The translations under genes were made by a program, and so were the position numbers. The notes below the pieces were generated by a model. The model had not been told where the DNA came from. It did no database searches and saw nothing but the letters and a program-made list of their open reading frames with translations. Positions 1 to 7,412 of a stretch of 11,351 nt of DNA are shown here, one piece after another. Numbering within the stretch: position 1 is the stretch's first letter; the number at the start of each line of letters is the position of its first letter. Source of the DNA: an uncultured Clostridia bacterium (GTDB lineage Bacteria; Bacillota_A; Clostridia; Christensenellales; Borkfalkiaceae); NCBI GenBank assembly GCA_934292955.1, contig CAKQXZ010000066.1, positions 1-11,351 of the forward strand, read 5' to 3'.

Positions 1-75
<75 letters not shown>

Positions 76-94
76 AAGCCGTTTCAGCCTTTAC

Positions 95-123
95 ATTTTA
101 TCATATGTCGATAAGTTTTTCAA
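95..123 (-). promoter_or_regulatory. Promoter of tRNA-Ala
   Basis: On the minus strand, TTGAAA (123-118) and TAAAAT (100-95) are separated by exactly 17 bases. A TG one base before the -10 box gives an extended -10. Transcription would start near 88, about 13 bases before the mature tRNA 5' end at 75. Between this promoter and the operator region at 241, no further gene or strong signal is visible. Confidence 0.75.
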
Positions 124-240
124 GTATTTCTCTGCGCTTTTAACGAATTTATAATTTTTTTGACTTTCGATATATTTCAACAATATATACCTACGACAGC
201 GTATGAGAATTTCTATCAAATAAAAAATTAAAAAATATTT

Positions 241-258
241 GGTTAGAGTATGCTAACT
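241..258. promoter_or_regulatory. Operator-like imperfect palindrome, copy 1
   Basis: The motif GGTTAGAG-TA-TGCTAACT has half-sites matching at five of eight positions (GTTAG/CTAAC core). It ends two bases before the -35 box of the promoter at 261-289. Its right half TGCTAACTG is repeated exactly in the copy at 389-406. Duplicated TTAG...CTAA palindromes next to promoters are typical of metal-responsive repressors of the DtxR/IdeR class. Assigning it to that class is inference from the motif shape and the metal-binding gene downstream. Confidence 0.55.
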
Positions 259-260
259 GC

Positions 261-289
261 TTGATTTTTGAAAAGAGCAATGATATAAT
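261..289 (+). promoter_or_regulatory. Strong sigma-70-type promoter upstream of the HMA gene
   Basis: TTGATT (261-266) and TATAAT (284-289) are 17 bases apart, with TG at 281-282 forming an extended -10. Transcription would start near 296. The operator-like palindrome at 241-258 lies directly upstream. The transcript would first run through the structured RNA and terminator at 296-377 before reaching the gene at 461, so expression could depend on read-through. Confidence 0.75.
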
Positions 290-295
290 GTGCTG

Positions 296-377
296 TGGTT
301 AAGGGATAGAGCAGTGCCTGAAGCATTGAATGTCGCCCTTGCTTCTGTCGTAAACAAAACCTTATAAAGGTTTTTTT
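296..377 (+). ncRNA. Candidate structured leader or small RNA ending in a terminator
   Basis: The segment is bounded by a strong promoter and an intrinsic terminator, giving an RNA of about 80 nt with no convincing open reading frame. It can fold with a long stem GATAGAGCAG (305-314) against CTTGCTTCTGTC (338-349, one bulged C). An inner hairpin AGTGC/GCATT (313-317 with 323-327) competes for two of the same bases. A third option pairs AAGGG (301-305) with CCCTT (336-340). Competing folds upstream of a terminator are compatible with an attenuator or riboswitch, but a free-standing small RNA is equally possible. I do not recognise a known riboswitch class. Confidence 0.35.
356..377 (+). terminator. 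Intrinsic terminator inside the HMA gene leader
   Basis: AAAACCTT (356-363) pairs with AAGGTTTT (367-374) across a three-base loop ATA, and the run of T continues to 377. The stem is AT-rich, so it may be partial or conditional. It sits between the promoter at 261-289 and the gene at 461. Confidence 0.6.
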
Positions 378-388
378 ATTCCGCTTAT

Positions 389-406
389 AGTTAGCAGTTG
401 CTAACT
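389..406. promoter_or_regulatory. Operator-like perfect palindrome, copy 2
   Basis: AGTTAGCA (389-396) and TGCTAACT (399-406) are perfect reverse complements separated by GT. The copy lies 148 bases after the imperfect copy at 241 and overlaps the putative -35 box of the promoter nearest the HMA gene, an arrangement expected of a repressor site. The cognate regulator is not in the window. A DtxR-family metal-responsive repressor is a reasonable guess from the TTAG...CTAA core. Confidence 0.65.
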
Positions 407-425
407 GTGCGATTACAGATATTGT
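398..425 (+). promoter_or_regulatory. Possible weak promoter proximal to the HMA gene
   Basis: TTGCTA (398-403) and TATTGT (420-425) are 16 bases apart, each a partial match to consensus. The -35 box lies inside the palindrome at 389-406, so bound repressor would block it. The transcript would begin near 432, with a short leader before the ribosome binding site at 450-455. Confidence 0.35.
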
Positions 426-460
426 AAAGGCGGGCTGGCGGAAGAGAGAAAGGAGAAAAA

Positions 461-724
461 ATGAAAAAGACTACGTTAAAAATAGACGGAATGATGTGCG
501 GAATGTGCGAAAGCCACATAAACGACTGCATAAGAGCGGGTTTCCGCATTAAAAGCGTAAAATCTTCTCATGTAAAAAACGAAACGGTTATTATTTCCGA
601 AGACGAACTCGACGAAGACGTTTTGCGCTCGGTAATAGAAAAAACGGGCTATAAAGTGCTGTCGGTCGAAACCGAAGATTACGAAAAGAAAGGGCTGTTC
701 GGCGGCTTATTCGGTCGTAAATAA
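461..724 (+). CDS. Heavy-metal-associated (HMA) domain protein, CopZ-like
   Basis: This 87-residue soluble protein has the ferredoxin-like HMA fold pattern. A short N-terminal beta strand leads to the metal-binding loop GMMCGMC (residues 10-16), with C13 and C16 as the paired thiol ligands, followed by a helix and the remaining beta-alpha-beta. Proteins of this type bind copper(I) or other soft metals and pass them to transporters or act as cytosolic buffers. The tail GLFGGLFGRK (78-87) is a glycine/phenylalanine-rich extension outside the fold. AAGGAG (450-455) lies five bases before the ATG, so the start is secure. It is first in a co-directional set with a microprotein and an ABC exporter, and two operator-like palindromes precede it, suggesting metal-controlled expression. 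The metal itself cannot be read from the sequence. Confidence 0.9.
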   Translation: MKKTTLKIDGMMCGMCESHINDCIRAGFRIKSVKSSHVKNETVIISEDELDEDVLRSVIEKTGYKVLSVETEDYEKKGLFGGLFGRK

Positions 725-873
725 TCAACGAATAAGCGACGACGTAAATAATCAAAAAAACGTCAGAATACTTTACATTTTTATAAACACAAAATAATTC
801 CGTGCGCAATGACCGCGAATAATGGCAAACGATTGCGTTCGGAAAAATAAAAGATTTAACAGGCGGAGATATT

Positions 874-999
874 ATGAAAATAATCATATCTGTGGCGGTT
901 GCGGCGGGTATAATTTGCATAAGTTCTATGGTTAAGAGCGTATGCCTTTCATACTTACGCAGACTGTCAAAAAGAAAAATTAAAAATTCCATTAAGTAA
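874..999 (+). CDS. Small hydrophobic membrane microprotein, 41 residues
   Basis: This short frame encodes one hydrophobic segment at residues 2-20 (IIISVAVAAGIICISSM), then a strongly basic tail with many lysines and arginines (residues 29-41). That pattern suggests a single membrane pass with a positive cytoplasmic tail. A ribosome binding site, AGGCGGAGAT (861-870), lies upstream of the ATG, and the gene sits between the HMA gene and the ABC exporter on the same strand. Two cysteines (C15, C24) are present. Small membrane proteins accompany iron and metal transport genes in clostridia, but I recognise no specific family here. It could be an accessory subunit of the ABC exporter or a chance frame; the ribosome binding site, the membrane segment and the operon position favour a real gene. 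Confidence 0.5.
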   Translation: MKIIISVAVAAGIICISSMVKSVCLSYLRRLSKRKIKNSIK

Positions 1000-1084
1000 G
1001 GGTGTTGTTTAACCGGTAAAGAAAATAATTATTCGGTCTTTTGTAATCCTTTACGAATGAAAAATCAACAAACGGAGATAGATA

Positions 1085-1786
1085 ATGGCAATTGTAGAAT
1101 TTAAGAACGTAAGCCGCGTGTATTCGAGCGGCGATCACGAACTGAAGGCGCTTGACGGAGTAAATCTTACTCTTGAAGAAGGAAAATTCGTTGTAATATT
1201 AGGTCCTTCCGGTGCGGGCAAAAGCACGTTGCTCAACCTGCTCGGCGGGCTTGACAGCCCCACGTCGGGTACGATAACCGTTTGCGGAAAGGATATTTCC
1301 ACTCTTTCTAAAAACGAGCTTGCGGACTACCGTGCAGAAACGGTCGGGTTTGTATTTCAGTTTTACAACCTGATCCCCACGCTGACCGTACACGAAAACG
1401 TCACGCTCGTAAAAGAAATATCCAAAAACCCGCTTTCGGCAACAAAAATGCTCGAAGAAGTAGGGCTAAAAGACCACGCGCGCAACTTCCCGTCCGAACT
1501 GTCGGGCGGCGAGCAGCAAAGGGTTTCCATTGCCCGCGCGCTTGCCAAAAATCCCGAGATTCTTCTTTGCGACGAACCGACGGGCGCTCTTGACTCTACG
1601 ACGGGCGTTCTTGTTCTTAAACTTCTTCTAAAAATGGCGCGCGATTACGGAAAGACCATCGTAATAGTAACGCACAATCAGAACATTGCAAAAATGGCTG
1701 ACGTTGTCGTACGCGTTAAAAACGGCAAGGTCGTTTCGGCTGAGAATCAGGCAAATCCCGCTTCGGCAGACGATATCGACTGGTAA
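1085..1786 (+). CDS. ABC transporter ATP-binding protein, MacB/LolD type
   Basis: This 233-residue nucleotide-binding subunit powers the FtsX-type permease encoded next. All hallmark motifs are visible in order: Walker A GPSGAGKST (40-48), Q-loop glutamine 92 in FVFQFYNLIP, signature LSGGEQQR (139-146), Walker B ILLCDEP (159-165) followed by TGALD, and the H-loop histidine 197 in VTHN. The FQFYNLIPTLT stretch after the Q-loop and the TGALD D-loop are typical of the MacB/LolD/FtsE group, which couples ATP hydrolysis to conformational change across the membrane rather than classic import. Length is normal for the group. GGAGAT (1074-1079) lies just before the ATG. The stop is 12 bases before the permease start, so the two are co-transcribed. 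Confidence 0.96.
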   Translation: MAIVEFKNVSRVYSSGDHELKALDGVNLTLEEGKFVVILGPSGAGKSTLLNLLGGLDSPTSGTITVCGKDISTLSKNELADYRAETVGFVFQFYNLIPTLTVHENVTLVKEISKNPLSATKMLEEVGLKDHARNFPSELSGGEQQRVSIARALAKNPEILLCDEPTGALDSTTGVLVLKLLLKMARDYGKTIVIVTHNQNIAKMADVVVRVKNGKVVSAENQANPASADDIDW

Positions 1787-1798
1787 TAGGGTGCGGTT

Positions 1799-4078
1799 AT
1801 GTTAGTTAAAAAAATGTTTCGTACCGCGCTTCAGTACAAGGCGCAATTTATTTCCATGATTTTAACGGTAATGCTCGGCGTGGGAATGTTCGTCGGCTTC
1901 AACATGGAATGGAAGAGTATCGAGTATAATATGTTTTCTTTTCTGGAAGAAAGCAATTTTGCCGATTACAGACTGGTAAACGAAAAAGGTTATACGAACG
2001 AAGACCTTGAAAAAATTGCCGCGATCGACGGCGTTAAAGCGGCTGCAAAATATTTGTCCGTAAACGTCGACGTAAAAGACAAAGACGGCGACAGCGTAGC
2101 CCTTGCGATAACTACCAATTTCGACGTTTCGTCCTTTATTTTAATAAGCGGCGACGGGTACGATAAAGACAGTGCGGACGGCGTATGGCTTTCCGATCAA
2201 TACGCGGCAAAGAACGATTTTAAGGTCGGCGATCCCATTTCGCTTGTATATAAAAGCATAGAGATTTCGGGCAAGGTAAAAGGGCTTATAAAAACGGGCG
2301 AGCAGATGATCTGCGTGCGCGATGCCACTCAGTTAATGCCCGATTTCGCAACTCACGGCTTTGCATACATTTCGCCCAAGCTTTACGAATCTGCGATTGG
2401 TATCGGCTATTATCCGCAGATAAACGTTATTTCCGATCTCGAAAGAGACGATTTTATAGAAAAAGTCAACGCGGCGTTCGGAAAAACAACGATAGTTCTT
2501 ACCAAGGAAGAAACGATTTCTTATTCCGAAGCCGAAGGTGAAGTAGACGAAGGTAAGTCTATGGGCAGCATTCTGCCGGCGTTGTTCCTTTTAATCGGTC
2601 TGCTTACGATGATAACCACAATGCACCGTCTGACCGCAAAAGAAAAAACTCAGATCGGCACGCTTAAAGCGCTCGGCTTTCACGATAGCAAAATCGCTCT
2701 TCATTACACGTCGTTTGCGTTTTTCGTAGCGGTGGCAGGTTCCGCCTTAGGCATAGCGATGGGCTACTTTGTCGCCTGGATGATTATGAACCCCGACGGC
2801 ACGATGGGTACATATCTCGATCTGCCGCAGTGGAAACTCGTATTCCCCTGGTTCTGCACGGTAGCGATAATTCTGATAATCGCGCTGCTTACGCTTACGG
2901 GCTATCTGTCGGTAAGAAAAATGCTTGCTGGCACGGCTGCCGATTCGCTCCGTCCGTACACGCCGAAAAAGATGAAGCCCATGCTTATAGAGCGCACGAA
3001 GTTTTTCCACAAACTGTCGTTCGGCACGCGCTGGAATATGCGCGATATAGTGCGCCATAAATCGAGAACGGCAATGAGCCTTATCGGAATTATCGGCTGC
3101 ACGATTCTGATCCTTGCGTCTTTCGGTATGAAAGATACAATGAATTCGTTTTTGGAAATGTACTACGACAACGGGCTTAATTACTCGTCGCGCATTTACT
3201 TTTCCGAAACGGCAACCGACGAGCAGAAAGACGAAATTATTACGAAATATAACGGCGATTTCGGCGGTTCTGTCAGCGTTCAGGCGCAGGAAAAAACCGT
3301 TTCGCTCGATATTTACAACATTACGCACGACAAAATCCGCATTATGGGCGAAGATACCCGTAAAATCGATATCGCCGACGACGGCGCGTACGTCTGTATG
3401 CGAATAGCCGAAAAATTCAATCTTAAAAAGGGCGACATGTTAACGGTAAGTCCTTTCGGCACCGACGACGAATACAATCTGAAGATTGCGGGCGTTTTCC
3501 GCAGTACGTCCGAAAATATCGTTATTTCCGAAGCGTATGCCAAAACCCTCGGCATAAAATACACGATAGACTCGGTTTATACCGATACCGCAAAAGAAAA
3601 CGTAGAGCAGACAAGCGTTATCAAATCGGTTCAGTCCAAACAAATGATTATGGACTCGTTCGAATCCTTCCTTTCCATTATGAACATGATGATTTATCTG
3701 CTTGTCGGCGGAGCGTTGCTTCTCGGCGTTATTGTTCTTTACAATCTCGGCACGATGAGTTACACCGAACGTTATCGCGAAATGGCAACTCTTAAAGTCG
3801 TAGGTTTCCGCGATAAAAAGATCGGCAGACTGCTTGCGGGGCAGAACCTTGCGCTCTCCGTAATCGGTATAATAATAGGTATTCCTTTAGGCGTGCTTAC
3901 CCTTTCTACGCTTATTAAAACGCTTGCTTCCGAGTATGAAATGAGCGTTTCGGTCGGTTTCTTCTCTTACGTCATAACCGCCGTGCTGACGGTAGGTATG
4001 TCGCTTCTTGTAGGCGCGCTGATTGCCAACAAGAACAAAAAAATCGATATGGTCGAAGCCCTTAAAGGTCAGGAATAA
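1799..4078 (+). CDS. FtsX-like ABC transporter permease, two FtsX domains
   Basis: This 759-residue membrane protein is the partner of the preceding ATPase. Eight membrane segments can be read, near residues 15-34, 257-277, 305-331, 349-372, 427-445, 630-650, 685-707 and 720-742. They form two repeats, each with one membrane helix, a large external domain (about 40-255 and 450-625) and a three-helix FtsX bundle. Both bundles carry the expected coupling sequence toward the ATPase, IGTLKALGF (286-294) and MATLKVVGF (662-670). This fused double-FtsX layout is common in Gram-positive exporters for peptides, antibiotics or lipoproteins. No membrane-fusion protein or peptide-sensing two-component system is adjacent, so the substrate is unknown. 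The ribosome binding site is weak (AGGGTG, 1788-1793), and tight coupling to the upstream gene may drive translation. Confidence 0.93.
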   Translation: MLVKKMFRTALQYKAQFISMILTVMLGVGMFVGFNMEWKSIEYNMFSFLEESNFADYRLVNEKGYTNEDLEKIAAIDGVKAAAKYLSVNVDVKDKDGDSVALAITTNFDVSSFILISGDGYDKDSADGVWLSDQYAAKNDFKVGDPISLVYKSIEISGKVKGLIKTGEQMICVRDATQLMPDFATHGFAYISPKLYESAIGIGYYPQINVISDLERDDFIEKVNAAFGKTTIVLTKEETISYSEAEGEVDEGKSMGSILPALFLLIGLLTMITTMHRLTAKEKTQIGTLKALGFHDSKIALHYTSFAFFVAVAGSALGIAMGYFVAWMIMNPDGTMGTYLDLPQWKLVFPWFCTVAIILIIALLTLTGYLSVRKMLAGTAADSLRPYTPKKMKPMLIERTKFFHKLSFGTRWNMRDIVRHKSRTAMSLIGIIGCTILILASFGMKDTMNSFLEMYYDNGLNYSSRIYFSETATDEQKDEIITKYNGDFGGSVSVQAQEKTVSLDIYNITHDKIRIMGEDTRKIDIADDGAYVCMRIAEKFNLKKGDMLTVSPFGTDDEYNLKIAGVFRSTSENIVISEAYAKTLGIKYTIDSVYTDTAKENVEQTSVIKSVQSKQMIMDSFESFLSIMNMMIYLLVGGALLLGVIVLYNLGTMSYTERYREMATLKVVGFRDKKIGRLLAGQNLALSVIGIIIGIPLGVLTLSTLIKTLASEYEMSVSVGFFSYVITAVLTVGMSLLVGALIANKNKKIDMVEALKGQE

Positions 4079-4126
4079 TCAGTTTACACAATGGATTTTC
4101 ATCCGATGGAATAATTTTTAATCGCA

Positions 4127-4162
4127 AAAAACTCCCGTTTCTTCTTTGAAACGGGAGTTTTT
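4127..4162 (+). terminator. Strong intrinsic terminator after the ABC exporter
   Basis: AAAACTCCCGTTTC and GAAACGGGAGTTTT form a near-perfect stem (4127-4141 with 4148-4162) around a six-base loop, ending in a run of T. The left arm begins with an A run, so it can work in both directions and may also stop any secA read-through from the opposite strand. The stretch 4163-4266 holds nothing further that I can identify. Confidence 0.92.
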
Positions 4163-4266
4163 CCGTAAAAGTATAAAAGTCGGGCTATAAGTCGATTATC
4201 GATATAAAAACGGTGTAAATATTATATAAAGCAGCCTTAATCTTTCGATTATACAGCCGTATAGCC

Positions 4267-4301
4267 AAATAAAAACGCCAGCCGATAAATCGACAGGCGT
4301 T
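4267..4301 (-). terminator. Intrinsic terminator of secA
   Basis: On the minus strand, AACGCC (4301-4296) pairs with GGCGTT (4279-4274), with an inner partial stem CGAT/ATCG, followed by TTTTTATTT. It begins 19 bases after the secA stop codon. Confidence 0.85.
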
Positions 4302-4319
4302 ATTTTGTTGTGTTGACAT

Positions 4320-7019
4320 TTACGCGTTTTTACCGCAGCAGTTTTTATATTTTTTACCGCTTCCGCAAGGGCAGGGATCGTTTCTTCCGGGAGCGGAAGT
4401 TTTTACGACCGTGCGCTGTTCGGCATTAAGGCTGCCGCCCTGCGCCACATAGTTTTCGGGAGCGGTGCGACGCGGTTCCTGACGCTGAACTTTTTCCACT
4501 TCGATCTTAAGCAGGTATTTAACGGTGTCTTCCTGAATGCTTGCGGTGAGTTCTTCGAACATTTCAAGACCTTCTTTCTTGTAAGAAATCAGCGGGTCTT
4601 CGTTGCCGTACGCACGCAGAGAGATTCCGCGTTTCAGTTTGTCCATCGCGTCGATATGTTCTATCCACTTGGTGTCTACGTTTCTTAAAAGAATAATTCT
4701 TTCCACTTCGTGGTAGTCGATGCCTTTTTCTTTGTAGTTTTCAATCTTTTCTTCGTAGCACTCGATAACCTTTTCGATCAACTTATTTATGAAATATTTA
4801 TAATCCCAGTTCATAAGTTTTTCGCGCGTGACGAAATTCGTGCCGACGGGCAGGACGCGTTCTTCAAGGCGTTTGTTAAGAATTTCTTCGTCCCACTTGG
4901 TCGGGTCGTCTGAAGCGTTAACCGTTTCGTTAACAAGATTGGTCACATAGTCGGGGATAAGGTTCAGAATGTCCTGATGAACGTTTTCGCCGCGCAGAAC
5001 TTTCATTCTTTCTTCGTATATAACCATACGCTGACGGTTCATAACGTCGTCGTAGCCGAGTATGTGTTTTCTTATGCCGAAGTTTTTGCCTTCTATGGTA
5101 CGCTGAGCGTTTTCGATACTGCGCGAAAGCATTTTTGCTTCGATAGGCGTGTTTTCGTCTACTTTGAACATCGAGTAAATACGCTGCAGTCTTTCGCCGC
5201 CGAAACGCTGAGCAAGATCGTCTTCGAGCGAAATGTAGAATCTCGATTCGCCGGGGTCGCCCTGACGACCGGCACGACCGCGCAACTGGTTATCTATACG
5301 GCGCGATTCGTGGCGTTCGGTACCTAAAATATACAGTCCGCCGAGTTCTGTGACTTTTTTCTTTTCTTCGTCGGTTATAACCGAATGCTGAGCGAGAAGT
5401 TCGCGGTACAAAGTACGCACTTCTTCGATATCCGCGGGAATGTTCTGAATGTAAGAAGTAGCAAGTTCGATGGTGTCTTCGTCGTAACCGCGGTTTCTTA
5501 AGTCTTGTTTGGCAAGGTATTCGGGGTTGCCGCCGAGCAGAATATCGGTACCACGACCTGCCATGTTGGTTGCGATCGTAACCGCGCCGAGTTTGCCCGC
5601 CTGCGCAATGATTTCCGCTTCGCGACGGTGGTTCTTCGCGTTAAGTATCTGGTGGCGGACTCTGCGTTTAAGCAGTTCGCGCGAGATTTCTTCCGATTTT
5701 TCAACCGTAATGGTACCTACAAGCACCGGTTGACCTTTTTCGTGTACTCTGACGATATCGTCGATTATAGCGCGGATTTTGCCCTTATTGGTCGAATAAA
5801 CCACGTCGGGTCTGTCCTTTCTTATCATCGGGCGGTTGGTGGGGATTTCAAGAACGTCAAGCCCGTAAATGGTCTTGAATTCTTCTTCTTCGGTCTTTGC
5901 GGTACCCGTCATACCCGAAAGTTTCTTGTAAAGGCGGAAGTAGTTCTGGAAAGTAATAGTCGCCTGAGTCTGGTTTTCGTTGCGGATAACAACTCTTTCT
6001 TTTGCTTCGATTGCCTGATGCAAACCTTCGGAGTATCTGCGCCCGATCATCAGTCGGCCGGTGAACTCGTCGACGATTATAATTTCGTTATCCTGTACGA
6101 TATAGTCGTTATCGCGTTTGAAAATGTAGTGTGCTTTGAGCGCTTGCTGAATGTGGTGGTTGAGTTCGGCGTTCTGAATGTCGGCAATGTTTTCCACGCC
6201 GAAGAACGCTTCTGCTTTTTTAGAACCGCTTTCCGTAATCTGAACGGTTTTTTCTTTAACGTCTATTTCGAAATCTTCGTCGAGTTTGAGCGTTCTTACG
6301 AATTTATCCGCGCTTAAGTACATTTCGGACGACTTATTGCCGCGACCCGAAATGATAAGCGGCGTTCTCGCTTCGTCGATAAGAATGGAGTCTACTTCGT
6401 CGACGATTGCAAACTCGAGCCCGCGCTGAACCATCTGCGAAAGTTTAACCTTAAGGTTATCGCGCAGGTAGTCGAAACCAAACTCGTTGTTGGTTCCGTA
6501 GGTAATATCGCACGCATAGGCTTTGCGCTTTGCGTCGTCATCCATGTCATGAACGTTTACGCCTACGGTAAGACCCAAAAATCTGTGAACTTTGCCCATC
6601 CACTCGGCGTCACGTTTTGCAAGGTAATCGTTTACGGTAACGATATGCACGCCTTTGCCGGTCAGCGCGTTAAGGTATGCGGGAAGGGTTGCCATAAGCG
6701 TTTTACCTTCACCTGTTTTAAGTTCGGCAACGCGCCCCTGATGCACGCAGATACCGCCCATTAACTGAACCTTGTAATGGCGCATGTTAAGAACGCGGTA
6801 CGACGCTTCTCTTACGACTGCAAACGCATCGAACAGCAAACTGTCAAGCGTTTCGCCGTTTTTATAACGCTCTTTAAGCAAGTCGGTCTGAGAGCGCAAT
6901 TCTTCGTCGCTCATCTTCTCGTACTTGGGGCTGAGAGCCATTATCTTATCCGCCATTGCGCTTATTTTGCGCAAACTGCGTCTCGAGTCCGCTTCAAGAA
7001 TATATCTTATAAGTCCCAT
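4320..7019 (-). CDS. secA: Preprotein translocase ATPase SecA
   Basis: SecA is the ATP-driven motor that pushes unfolded secretory proteins through the SecYEG channel at the cytoplasmic membrane. The 899-residue length fits the main SecA1 family. Visible motifs are Walker A KTGEGKT (101-107), Walker B DEVD (207-210) in a context ending IDEARTPLIISG, the second-motor motif TNMAGRGTDI (about 484-493), and arginine-finger motif QLRGRAGRQGD (about residues 575-590). The C-terminal tail ends in a SEC-C zinc site with C883, C885, C894 and C895 (DPCPCGSGKKYKNCC), which binds SecB and/or phospholipid in other bacteria. The reading frame is open for 30 more codons upstream, but the ATG at 7019 is chosen: it begins the family-typical MGLIRYILE and has AGGAG (7031-7027) seven bases upstream. 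The prfB gene, often next to secA, is absent. Transcribed alone. Confidence 0.98.
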   Translation of the reverse strand: MGLIRYILEADSRRSLRKISAMADKIMALSPKYEKMSDEELRSQTDLLKERYKNGETLDSLLFDAFAVVREASYRVLNMRHYKVQLMGGICVHQGRVAELKTGEGKTLMATLPAYLNALTGKGVHIVTVNDYLAKRDAEWMGKVHRFLGLTVGVNVHDMDDDAKRKAYACDITYGTNNEFGFDYLRDNLKVKLSQMVQRGLEFAIVDEVDSILIDEARTPLIISGRGNKSSEMYLSADKFVRTLKLDEDFEIDVKEKTVQITESGSKKAEAFFGVENIADIQNAELNHHIQQALKAHYIFKRDNDYIVQDNEIIIVDEFTGRLMIGRRYSEGLHQAIEAKERVVIRNENQTQATITFQNYFRLYKKLSGMTGTAKTEEEEFKTIYGLDVLEIPTNRPMIRKDRPDVVYSTNKGKIRAIIDDIVRVHEKGQPVLVGTITVEKSEEISRELLKRRVRHQILNAKNHRREAEIIAQAGKLGAVTIATNMAGRGTDILLGGNPEYLAKQDLRNRGYDEDTIELATSYIQNIPADIEEVRTLYRELLAQHSVITDEEKKKVTELGGLYILGTERHESRRIDNQLRGRAGRQGDPGESRFYISLEDDLAQRFGGERLQRIYSMFKVDENTPIEAKMLSRSIENAQRTIEGKNFGIRKHILGYDDVMNRQRMVIYEERMKVLRGENVHQDILNLIPDYVTNLVNETVNASDDPTKWDEEILNKRLEERVLPVGTNFVTREKLMNWDYKYFINKLIEKVIECYEEKIENYKEKGIDYHEVERIILLRNVDTKWIEHIDAMDKLKRGISLRAYGNEDPLISYKKEGLEMFEELTASIQEDTVKYLLKIEVEKVQRQEPRRTAPENYVAQGGSLNAEQRTVVKTSAPGRNDPCPCGSGKKYKNCCGKNA

Positions 7020-7112
7020 TGGTTTTCTCCTGTAATCGGTAGGACGACCTACGATTATAACGAATGTCGCCCGAAATTCGGGCGTAGCAGTGCAAATATT
7101 CGAATGCACCTA
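7020..7112 (-). promoter_or_regulatory. Structured 5' leader of secA with three hairpins
   Basis: The roughly 93-nt leader between the predicted start site and the secA ATG contains three consecutive inverted repeats. They are GTGCA/TGCAC (7109-7105 with 7094-7090), a perfect CGCCCGAA/TTCGGGCG with one-base centre (7084-7068), and GTAGG-TCGT-CCTAC (7052-7039). The last hairpin ends eight bases before the AGGAG ribosome binding site. Such stacking is unlikely by chance and suggests control of translation or mRNA stability. I recognise no known secA leader family. Confidence 0.5.
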
Positions 7113-7118
7113 ACTATC

Positions 7119-7147
7119 ATTATAACGCATTTTTTTCAATATGTAAA
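7119..7147 (-). promoter_or_regulatory. Promoter of secA
   Basis: On the minus strand, TTTACA (7147-7142) and TATAAT (7124-7119) are 17 bases apart. Transcription would start near 7112, producing the structured leader and then secA. A second TATAAT at 7059-7054 has no matching -35 box. Confidence 0.8.
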
Positions 7148-7365
7148 TAGTTTATAAGACTTTTCGTCCGTTTTTTCTTCCGCATCGCCGCCGTAATATC
7201 GTTTTTTGTCGTTTTCGGGCAGGTTCGGCGGGTTTGGTATATTCGACTTTTTTATACCGTCTAAGTGCCGTTCATAAAAACGAGCCTTTATCGTTCTGTT
7301 TTATCGCCGTTATTTTTGTGTTATGCCGCTTGCGTAAACAGCGAAAAATAATTTCAGGAAACGTA
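7148..7365. other. Intergenic stretch between secA and cas9 promoters
   Basis: This AT-rich stretch separates the divergent secA and cas9 control regions. It holds only a weak inverted repeat GGTATA/TATACC (7236-7241 with 7253-7258). A short plus-strand frame from 7234 has no ribosome binding site and no recognisable protein. I see no gene or repeat here. Confidence 0.6.
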
Positions 7366-7394
7366 TTGAAAGTCCGCATAAAATGTGATATAAT
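7366..7394 (+). promoter_or_regulatory. Promoter directed toward cas9
   Basis: TTGAAA (7366-7371) and TATAAT (7389-7394) are 17 bases apart, with TGA just before the -10 box giving an extended -10. Transcription would begin near 7401. The first gene on this strand is cas9 at 7652, so the mRNA would have a leader of about 250 nt that crosses the whole tracrRNA gene in antisense. Confidence 0.7.
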
Positions 7395-7412
7395 ACATTC
7401 GGATAAAACTAC

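Noticed and set aside
296..377. Assignment of the leader RNA to the NiCo (czcD) riboswitch class
   Set aside because: The metal context is tempting, but I cannot match its conserved four-way junction with confidence from memory.
4061..4068. CTTAAAGG match to the 3' part of the tracrRNA 5' tail, as a possible self-target
   Set aside because: Only eight bases, inside the end of the permease gene rather than a promoter, and the PAM is unknown; chance is the simplest explanation. I saw no better match near the cas9-directed promoter.
5505..6317. 270-codon frame antisense to secA
   Set aside because: Shadow of a highly conserved gene; phenylalanine/valine-rich composition typical of the complement of GAA/AAC-rich codons.
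7054..7059. Second TATAAT upstream of secA on the minus strand
   Set aside because: No -35-like sequence at 16-18 bases; that position is occupied by the perfect hairpin.
7020..7109. 30-codon in-frame N-terminal extension of secA
   Set aside because: The ATG at 7019 has AGGAG seven bases upstream and starts the family-typical MGLIRYILE; the extension covers the predicted leader hairpins and starts almost at the transcription start.
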